Source: an uncultured Parabacteroides sp.
GTDB lineage: Bacteria; Bacteroidota; Bacteroidia; Bacteroidales; Tannerellaceae
DNA length: 64,000 nucleotides
Reading direction: 5' to 3'
Assembly (NCBI GenBank): GCA_934725305.1
Contig: CAKVBA010000008.1
Coordinates: 10,799-74,798, forward strand
The position numbers were made by a program, and so were the translations under genes. How positions within the stretch are numbered: position 1 is the stretch's first letter; each line of letters starts with the position of its first letter. The notes under the pieces are model-generated. The model did not search any database. It was given only the letters and a program-made list of their open reading frames with translations, and had not been told where the DNA came from. Below are positions 1 through 8,000 of this stretch, one piece after another.

Positions 1-11
1 TAACATATCAA

Positions 12-178
12 TAAAAAGGCGGTGTGTTCTAATTGCAAACTGATGCGTTGCTTTCGGAATGCGACCTCAGTCACTTACATCAGTAAACTCCTGTCGGTCT
101 CATCCTCAGCGCCCTGCATTTGATCAATTCTGACAAACCCTTAATGGCTGCATCAAAACAACCGTTTTGACAGCCCCA
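12..178. repeat. degenerate dispersed hairpin repeats
   Basis: Non-coding. The left part matches the repeat beginning near 63501 (shared words such as AATTGCAAACTG and GCGTTGCTTTCGGAAT). The right part, 146-175, is a hairpin with arms around CAAAAC and GTTTTG inside GGCTG and CAGCC, the same hairpin type found behind several genes here (4202, 36077, 39687, 50538). No convincing coding frame is present. Confidence 0.6.
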
Positions 179-360
179 TATAAAGCATAACAGCGGATTA
201 CGCAGATAAAACGAATCGGTCATGACTTGACGATTCCCACCTGCGTGATCCGATGTTTTTTTATCCATGAGGGTTCATTGTCCATCGCTGCACAGCACAT
301 ACACTAAGGGCTGTTCATGAAGAGAGTGCACAAACATCTTCCTCGCTTCCCTTTCTATTC

Positions 361-563
361 TTTAACCCCAATTCGACCATTAGATTACAATTCTTGTTGG
401 TACTTGTTTTGAGCAGATTGCAATGGCTACGTTGAAGGCATAGCGGGCTATGTCGAAACGTAGGCGGAAGCAAAATGCCAAAAGAAGTACTGACAAGAGT
501 TGGAAAGAATAAAAATATTCAGCTGTTTTACTTTTTTCGTTCTAATGACCGATTTGGGTTAAA
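361..563 (+). repeat. MITE-like palindromic element, copy 1
   Basis: About 203 bp bounded by imperfect terminal inverted repeats (left starts TTTAACCCCAATTCGACC, right ends CGATTTGGGTTAAA). The centre forms a hairpin with CTACGTT...AACGTAG and CATAGC...GCTATG arms. A second full copy lies inverted at 48437-48642; partial copies lie at about 4053-4131, 18229-18288 and 47993-48062. No coding capacity is seen, so a non-autonomous element is inferred. Confidence 0.7.
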
Positions 564-565
564 TG

Positions 566-598
566 ATTGGGATAGTTCAAAAGATAGCTCTACTTTTG
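566..598 (+). promoter_or_regulatory. promoter for YeiH-type transporter
   Basis: ATTG at 566-569 and TACTTTTG at 591-598 are separated by 21 bp, matching the Bacteroidota -33/-7 pattern. The -7 box sits about 50 bp before the ATG at 650. Confidence 0.5.
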
Positions 599-649
599 CG
601 GTTTGTAAAATCAACAGACAAACATATATTCTAAAAACAGACAAACAAA

Positions 650-1591
650 ATGAACACTATCGAACAATTGGCTATAACGTACAACAAGCCACTTTTCATT
701 ATTTTATTCTTAATTGCTCTCACTCCTTTTATCACACCTGCCGTTGCCCTGTTTATGGGATTGGCATTCGCTCTTTTGGCTGGTCAGCCTTATCCCACAT
801 TCAGCAAAAAAACATCTAAATATCTCCTACAGTTTTCAGTCGTAGGATTGGGTTTCGGCATGAATCTGTTTGACTCTCTGCAGAGTGGAAAAGAGGGAAT
901 GCTATTTACCATTGTCTCGGTATTCACTGTCTTGTTTTCAGGAATCTTCCTCGGCCGTAAACTGATGATAAACCGCAAGACGGCCTACCTGATCTCAGCC
1001 GGTACAGCTATCTGTGGTGGTAGTGCCATTGCCGCCGTTGCACCGGTTGTCAAGGCCAACGACAACGAGATGTCTATGTCGTTGGGTACCATCTTTATTC
1101 TGAATGCCATTGCGCTGTTTATCTTTCCGCCCATCGGCCGTCTGCTAGAGATGACACAAGAGCAGTTTGGCATGTGGGCAGCCATCGCAATCCACGACAC
1201 CAGCTCTGTGGTTGGTGCAGGCGCAGCTTATGGCGAAAAAGCGTTGGAGATTGCCACCATGGTCAAACTGACACGTGCCTTATGGATTGTTCCCGTTACC
1301 ATCGTCACTATGCTTCTATTCAAGCAGAAAGGTGCCAAACTTTCTCTTCCTTGGTTCATCTTTTTCTTTGTATTGGCTATGATCGCCAACACCTTCCTGC
1401 CCATTCCAGTAGAGGCAAGCAGTCTGATTGTCTGGCTGGCCAAAAAGGGACTGACCGTGACTCTGTTTCTAATCGGTGCCGGACTGTCACGTTCCGTAAT
1501 CAAACAGGTCGGAATCCGTCCCATGATACAAGGTGTTATCCTATGGATATTCATCGGTTTGATTAGTTTAGGTGTTATCATGCTCATGTAA
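650..1591 (+). CDS. YeiH/YadS-family (UPF0324) putative sulfate exporter
   Basis: Polytopic inner-membrane protein of 313 residues with about ten hydrophobic segments, matching the conserved family called 'putative sulfate exporter' (PF03601). Family signatures visible are the glycine-rich AGTAICGGSAIAAVAP stretch near residue 120 and the HDTSSVVGAG stretch near residue 182. The substrate is not experimentally settled for most members, so sulfate export is a family label. The gene stands alone, has its own TAnnTTTG promoter, and is followed after 98 bp by a penicillin-binding protein with no clear functional link. Confidence 0.9.
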   Translation: MNTIEQLAITYNKPLFIILFLIALTPFITPAVALFMGLAFALLAGQPYPTFSKKTSKYLLQFSVVGLGFGMNLFDSLQSGKEGMLFTIVSVFTVLFSGIFLGRKLMINRKTAYLISAGTAICGGSAIAAVAPVVKANDNEMSMSLGTIFILNAIALFIFPPIGRLLEMTQEQFGMWAAIAIHDTSSVVGAGAAYGEKALEIATMVKLTRALWIVPVTIVTMLLFKQKGAKLSLPWFIFFFVLAMIANTFLPIPVEASSLIVWLAKKGLTVTLFLIGAGLSRSVIKQVGIRPMIQGVILWIFIGLISLGVIMLM

Positions 1592-1689
1592 CAATTTTTT
1601 ATATTACCTTTGCAGAAACACTAACGGTGTTTCAAAGAGGCTCTTTCTCCAAGAACACTTTGAGACATCGTTTTCAACTAAACAAATCG

Positions 1690-4035
1690 ATGGCATCAAA
1701 GATTACAAAAGGTATCCTCATCTTATTTTGGGTTCTATATGCTGCAGCTATAGGAGCTGCCTTTGCATTATTTGCATCCATTGCCAATGGATCAATCGGC
1801 TATATGCCTCCCGTTGAACAGTTAGAAAATCCCATTGACAAATATGCTTCGCAGATCATTTCGTCTGACGGTAAGACATTGGGAAGTTATGCACATAGCA
1901 AAGACAACCGTATCTATGTCAACTATGAAGATCTGTCGCCCTACCTCGTCAATGCCTTGATTGCAACCGAAGACATCCGCTTTGCCCAACATAGCGGTAT
2001 CGACTTGCCAGGTCTGTTTCGCGCCGTGGTTAAACGAGGCATCCTGATGAAAAAGAGCGGCGGCGGTGGTAGTACGATTACCCAACAGCTGGCCAAACAG
2101 CTCTTCTCACCCAGCGCAGACAACATGATGGAGCGTCTGTTCCAGAAGCCAATTGAATGGGTCATTGCCATTCAGCTGGAACGCTACTACACAAAAGAGG
2201 AGATTATCAATATGTATCTCAACAAGTTTGACTTCCTCTACAATGCTGTAGGTATTCAATCGGCATCACGTGTCTATTTTGGTAAAACTCCCAAGTCTCT
2301 GACGATTGAAGAGGCTGCCACCCTGATTGGTATGTGTAAAAACCCGGCCTACTTCAATCCGGTACGACGAAACGAACGCTCTCGCGGACGTAGAAACACC
2401 GTGATCAGTCAGATGTACAAGGCCGGCTATATCACCGCTGCCGAACGAGACTCCTTGCAGGCTATTCCTCTAACATTGCATTTCTCTAAACTCGACCATA
2501 AAGATGGTTTGGCGCCCTATTTCCGTGAATATCTGCGCATGACCATGACTGCCAAGATGCCTGAACGCAAGAACTATGCTTCATGGCAGAGCCAGAAGTT
2601 CAGCGAAGACTCAACCGAGTGGGTCAATAATCCGCTTTATGGCTGGTGCAACAAAAACAAGCGTGCCGATGGTGATTATTACAATCTCTATACCGATGGA
2701 TTGAAGATCTATACAACCATCGATTCTCGTATGCAAAAGTATGCCGAAGATGCCGTGCGCCAGCATGTGGGACAAGACCTGCAACCGAAATTCTTCCGCG
2801 AGAAAAAGGGTCGTAGCTACGCTCCATTCTCCAAAGATGTAACAGCCGGACAGGTAGATACCATGCTGATGCGTGCCATGCACCAGACTGATCGCTATCG
2901 CGCGATGAAGAAATCAGGCATGAAAGAGGCCGAGATGCGTAAGGAATTCCAAAAACCGATAGAGATGCGTGTATTCAGTTGGGACGGTCCGCTCGACACC
3001 ATCATGTCTCCATGGGATTCAATCCGCTATCACAAGAGCTTCCTGCGCTCAGCATTTATGGCAATGGATCCGCGCAATGGTCAGGTAAAAGCGTATGTAG
3101 GAGGTATAGATTATAACGATTTTCAATATGATATGATAAATGGTGGTCGCCGCCAGGTGGGTTCAACACTGAAACCCTTCCTTTATTCATTGGCAATGAT
3201 CGAAGGTATCAGTCCGTGTGATCAGATGATGCACGTGCAACAGCAGCTGATGGATGAAAACGGCCGATTGTGGATTCCACGTAATGCCAGTGCCAAACGT
3301 ATCGGCGAGATGGTTACCATCAAATGGGGTTTGCAAAACTCCGACAACTGGGTAACGGCCTATCTGATGAGTCAGCTTTCGCCCTACACCTTTGTACGTC
3401 TGCTCCACTCGTTTGGCTTGAAGAACTATATCGATCCGGTGATTTCGGTCTGCCTGGGCACGCCGGATGTATCAGTCGGTGAGATGGTTGGAGCCTACAC
3501 TGTATTTGCCAATAAAGGAATCCGCGTAGAGCCGCTCTATGTAACCCGTATCGAAGACTCATACGGCAACACGATTGCCAACTTTACGCCTCAGATGAGC
3601 GAAGTGCTGACCGAAGAGGCTTCGTATAAAATGTTGCACATGCTAAAGAGTGTAATCGATGAAGGAACAGGTGGACGTGTCCGCTTCCGCTACGGCATCA
3701 AAGCCCCCATGGGAGGAAAAACAGGTACCACACAAAACAACTCCGATGGTTGGTTCATGGGATTCACACCCAGCCTGGTTTCGGGCTGTTGGGTTGGTGG
3801 AGAAGACCGCTCTATTCACTTTGACCGATTGGCCGAGGGACAAGGTGCCAGCATGGCTCTTCCTATTTATGGTCTGTTCATGCAAAAGGTCTATGCCGAC
3901 AAGAGCTTAGGTTATTCTGAATCGGAAGATTTTGATATTCCCGAAGAGTATGCCAATCCATGTGAAGGCGCAAAGGAGAATAAACAACAGACCACTACGC
4001 CGGATACAGGTGGTATTGACAAGATGTTTGAATAA
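1690..4035 (+). CDS. class A penicillin-binding protein (PBP1A type)
   Basis: Bifunctional peptidoglycan synthase of 781 residues anchored by one N-terminal membrane helix (residues 5-27), acting in the periplasm. The glycosyltransferase (GT51) domain has the catalytic Glu94 in ATEDIRF and the GGSTITQQLAKQ motif. The transpeptidase domain has S492-T-L-K, S551-D-N and K677-T-G-T-T. The ATG at 1690 is preferred because it directly precedes the basic residues and membrane helix; the frame is open upstream to a GTG at 1627. A TAccTTTG box lies at 1605-1612. The C-terminus is a short low-complexity Thr/Gln tail. The gene is convergent with rhaD. Confidence 0.95.
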   Translation: MASKITKGILILFWVLYAAAIGAAFALFASIANGSIGYMPPVEQLENPIDKYASQIISSDGKTLGSYAHSKDNRIYVNYEDLSPYLVNALIATEDIRFAQHSGIDLPGLFRAVVKRGILMKKSGGGGSTITQQLAKQLFSPSADNMMERLFQKPIEWVIAIQLERYYTKEEIINMYLNKFDFLYNAVGIQSASRVYFGKTPKSLTIEEAATLIGMCKNPAYFNPVRRNERSRGRRNTVISQMYKAGYITAAERDSLQAIPLTLHFSKLDHKDGLAPYFREYLRMTMTAKMPERKNYASWQSQKFSEDSTEWVNNPLYGWCNKNKRADGDYYNLYTDGLKIYTTIDSRMQKYAEDAVRQHVGQDLQPKFFREKKGRSYAPFSKDVTAGQVDTMLMRAMHQTDRYRAMKKSGMKEAEMRKEFQKPIEMRVFSWDGPLDTIMSPWDSIRYHKSFLRSAFMAMDPRNGQVKAYVGGIDYNDFQYDMINGGRRQVGSTLKPFLYSLAMIEGISPCDQMMHVQQQLMDENGRLWIPRNASAKRIGEMVTIKWGLQNSDNWVTAYLMSQLSPYTFVRLLHSFGLKNYIDPVISVCLGTPDVSVGEMVGAYTVFANKGIRVEPLYVTRIEDSYGNTIANFTPQMSEVLTEEASYKMLHMLKSVIDEGTGGRVRFRYGIKAPMGGKTGTTQNNSDGWFMGFTPSLVSGCWVGGEDRSIHFDRLAEGQGASMALPIYGLFMQKVYADKSLGYSESEDFDIPEEYANPCEGAKENKQQTTTPDTGGIDKMFE

Positions 4036-4052
4036 CTTCTGAGTAACAGTAA

Positions 4053-4131
4053 GATGCCGGAAGAAACGCTGACAAAGTTGAAAAGAATAAGAACCTCCAC
4101 CTTTTCGGTCTAACGACTGATTTGAGGTTTG
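4053..4131 (+). repeat. partial copy of the MITE-like element
   Basis: Right-half relic of the element at 361-563: GAAGAAACGCTGACAA corresponds to its GAAGTACTGACAAG, followed by the AAAGAATAA stretch and a degraded terminal repeat ending GATTTGAGGTTT. Non-coding. Confidence 0.5.
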
Positions 4132-4201
4132 ACATCGGTGAACTCTTAGCGACTTCATCCTCAGACCTTATCTTTTACTAATTGTACACATACCTTATAG
4201 A

Positions 4202-4239
4202 AAGGGGCTGCATCAAACAATATCTTGATGCAGCCCCTT
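4202..4239. terminator. bidirectional terminator between pbp and rhaD
   Basis: Perfect 15-bp stem: AAGGGGCTGCATCAA at 4202-4216 pairs with TTGATGCAGCCCCTT at 4225-4239, with an 8-nt loop. It sits between convergent genes and belongs to a hairpin family repeated in this window. Confidence 0.8.
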
Positions 4240-4276
4240 GAATTGAATAGCTATTCCGTTTTGGCAAATGCCTTTT

Positions 4277-5071
4277 CTATACAATCGGCTTCAGCGCTTC
4301 CATCTGCTCATCGGTCAGACCTTCGGGTTCCTCTCCTGCCATACGGGCACAGAAATAGATTTGAGCCGACTTGCTTAACGTGTCAATGGCATCGAAACAC
4401 TCCACTACATCTTCACCCACAGCCAATACGCCATGCTTCAACCAGCAAATCACTTGATGTTGATCGAGTTGTTGAAGAGTAGCATGAGCCAGCTCTATCG
4501 TTCCCGGTGCTTCATAAGGCACAATGCCAATTCCTTGAGGAACAACCATGCGACACTCCGGTATCATACTCCACAAGGTACGAGTCAGCACCTCAACATC
4601 CTGAAACTTCTTACAATGCGTCATACCAATCAGATCGGTCGGATGAGTATGCAACACCACTCTGTTTTTCCTACCCAATTGGCGCAGATAATCGTGCATC
4701 ATCAAGTGAGACGGCAGTTCCGATGTGGGAGCAATCTGCTCATCCGCTATAATCTCATATCCTTTGCCATCTTTAGTGATTCGCAAGATAGCACCATTGG
4801 CCCACGGATCTTGTGCCACATAACGCATCCGTTTGCCGGTGCCTGTCACATAAAACAGGTCACCAGCCAAAGTCTTCACCGGCTCTTGTAAGGGCTGAAC
4901 CGGTCCCAATGCTAACAGCTCTTTCTCTGTATCACTCATATAATCGGTCAGATTCACAGAGATATTTCCACCATTACGTTCAGCCCAGCCTTTCGTCCAG
5001 AGATAACCAGCCACCTCAGCGATATGGTTTATCTCGGCCATCAATCGTTTATTCGACTTAATCAATTCCAT
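4277..5071 (-). CDS. rhaD: rhamnulose-1-phosphate aldolase
   Basis: Class II (zinc) aldolase of 264 residues that splits L-rhamnulose 1-phosphate into dihydroxyacetone phosphate and L-lactaldehyde. Supporting residues are AERNGGNISVN near the N-terminus (phosphate site), the HTHP motif that supplies zinc ligands, and a third His in WLKHGVLAVGED. The length is close to the E. coli enzyme (about 274). No other rhamnose gene is present. It lies 27 bp behind the alpha-2-macroglobulin gene on the same strand and is probably cotranscribed with it, which is unusual for rhaD. Confidence 0.92.
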   Translation of the reverse strand: MELIKSNKRLMAEINHIAEVAGYLWTKGWAERNGGNISVNLTDYMSDTEKELLALGPVQPLQEPVKTLAGDLFYVTGTGKRMRYVAQDPWANGAILRITKDGKGYEIIADEQIAPTSELPSHLMMHDYLRQLGRKNRVVLHTHPTDLIGMTHCKKFQDVEVLTRTLWSMIPECRMVVPQGIGIVPYEAPGTIELAHATLQQLDQHQVICWLKHGVLAVGEDVVECFDAIDTLSKSAQIYFCARMAGEEPEGLTDEQMEALKPIV

Positions 5072-5098
5072 ATCATCTAAAAATCGTATTTCTCACAT

Positions 5099-8000
5099 TT
5101 ACTCAACTTCGACAAACCGGCTACCCGTATTGGCCCGAACCTGATGACGATACATAGCCTCACAAATTACAGGAGGCAAATAGAACCGTCCGGCATAAAC
5201 GGCACACAGATGAATACGCAATGTCACCTGACGACCGGCCGGCAATTGATCGATGTAGCTATATACCCGATCGTCGCGGATATCCTGATAGCTGACGCCA
5301 TTGTCTTTAGTGGCGACGGCACCTTCCATAAAACGGGTATTCAAAATCTCCCAACCAGCCGGGAACAATTCGGTCAACACCAGATGCGAATAGTTCTCCG
5401 ATGAAGCATTGTACACCGTTACCATGGCAGTCAGATTCGTGCCCTGTCTCAACGAAGAGATATCCAACGGTTGTCCCTTACTATCGAGATAGCTAACGGC
5501 TAAAGACAATCCCTGTGCTGCCGGCTCTATTGATCCTCGTGCCGGTATTCCTTCAGACATAAAGTTGACAAACAATGTAGATTTTCCTTTATTCTTGATC
5601 TCGCCGTTCACTGAGCCGGAAGCATCTTCCAACAAAGAAGAGGTCCATATACTTTTATCCGTCGAAATCGTTTCTCCCTTTCCTTCGCAACGATACTCAA
5701 ACTGCATCGATCCGTCACTCGGATAACGATCTCTAAAAGAAGAAATAGCCACCAACGCAAAAGCCGTAGTCTGTGTGCTCATCCACTCATCAGAAGCCAG
5801 TTCGTCTGAAATCTGATTGGCCAACTGAGCCGCTTCATCACCTCGATTCAACAGACAAAGCGTCAATAGACGCACTGAAAAGTCACGTACTTCACTACCC
5901 AACGTCAAGTCGTCGGCCTCGTCATAAAGATAGACATCGCGAGTCCGCTTCATCAATGAGGTAGCCACGTCTTTACGTCCGGCTATTGCATAGGCCGAAG
6001 CCAACCACCAACGAGTAGCATCCGACAAGGATGCAGACTCCTTCAAACGGTTCATCGCTCCCATCTCCGACTTTCCGGCCAAAGCCAACAGATAGAGACG
6101 ATACGCTTCTGTCTGTTCTTCAGCACGGGCATAATAGCCGGTTTGAGGTTTCCATCCACGAGCTACACGACGCAGATTATCTATAGCATTCCGCTTCATC
6201 GAAGTTGGCACCAAATAGCCCATCTGTTCGGCCTGCAACAAGAAATGAACAGCATAAGCCGTTCCCCAAGCATGTGAAGAAGACATTCCGGGCCAATAAG
6301 CAAATGCTCCGTCTGGAGTCTGGTAAGAGCGCATTCGGTTAATCACCTCCTTTACAGTTGCTTCTGCCCTTGCCTGCTGTTTATCAGAAAGCGAAGTCAA
6401 TCGGTTTAGATAGAGCTGCGGGAAGGCTTTAGACACTATCTGCTCGATACATCCATGTGGATAATCTAACAGATAAGAGAGTCGGGATGTCAGGTTCAAC
6501 GGCTTCAACGTAGAAACCTCCACCGACAGACGATTGGTTCCATCCATGCCCGGAAGAGCAATCTTACCCTTCCACGATTTACCCGGTTCTATCGTCAACG
6601 GTGTCCGTTTCCATTGTGTCTCCTCTATCGAACGAATAGTAATATCAGAAGCATAAACCGACCGATCGCCTTTGCCCACGGCAGTCAATATAACTTGTCC
6701 CACTCCGGTCTGCTCTTTTACCCGAATGCGGAAGCTGGTCTGCTTATCTCCTTTTCGGTCAAAATAGAGCTGTTGCTCGGTAGCACCTATCACTTCCATG
6801 TTTGAAGAGCAGCTGATTGATACAGAAACGCTGCCCACCTGATCTTCTGTGGCAAACACCGTTGCCGGTATTACCATCTCTTCTCCGGCGCCAATCACTC
6901 GAGGCAATGTACCCAACAGCATCACCGGCTTACGTACCATCATCGTATAGTCGGCATGTCCATAGGCTTTACCATCACCGGCAATCACCATCACCTTCAC
7001 GCGTCCTTGATAATTAGGCATCTGATAAGTATGACGCTTACGCTCACCTCGCTTCAGCAGGAATGGACCGTCGAACTGCACAACCGGCTTGAAGCGATTC
7101 ACTATCGCCTTTGGTCCTTTGTTCAAAGCGTCGTCACCACCAATACTGAACAGCTGTTCGATGCGTCCGCCATAAGCGCCCATCACTTGATTATAAAGAT
7201 CCCAAGTATTAACACCCAAAGCCTCGCGTCCGTTGAAAGCCTTCCATGGATCCGGTGTCTGATAACGGGTCAAGTCGAGAAGTCCCTCATCTACAATTGC
7301 TAATGTATAGGCCATTTCACGACCCTGTCTTTCTGAGACAGTAACCGTATAGTCACTCTCGGGCTTCACTTCTGAAGCTGCCTGTATCGTTGGATGGAGA
7401 TGACTCTCCGGCGAAGAGACTTCGACCGGCACTACTCCATAAAGACGGATTGGCAGATCATTTCTCACATGACCGTGTGGCTGCAACAACGCCACATAGA
7501 TATAAGCATTCGGCTGCATATCGGGAGTAACTTTTACCTTCATCGTTGTTTCTATACCATCACACTCCTGTTCGGAGACAGAAAGTAATTTCGATCCACT
7601 CTCTACCGTCACAATGGCTCTTGCCCCTTTGGCTGATGGGAATGTCAACACGATATTCTCGCCCGGACTATATTTTTCCTTATCGGTCTTCAACGTCAAC
7701 ATCGTGGCTTCTTCGCCTCCTTCTCTATTTCTTCGTCCTTCCATTTCCGGCCAATCAAAGTAACAGATTGCTCCAGTGGCATGTTTGCTCTGCTTATCCT
7801 TGACCGAAATATAATAGGTTCCCCATTCCTCTCTGTCAAAAGACAAATTAAAACGAGACTTTCCTGATTCATCCGTATATAAGGTAAGGGTTTTAATAGG
7901 TTTATTATAGGTATCAGACATATAGTTTGCCAACATGCTTCGGTCGGAACTCCACCACCAGTACCAATATCCTTTATAGACCTTCACTTCCAATTCCACA

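Noticed and set aside
475..819. Open frame of 114 residues at the start of the window
   Set aside because: It lies in the MITE-like element and then in another frame of the YeiH-type gene.
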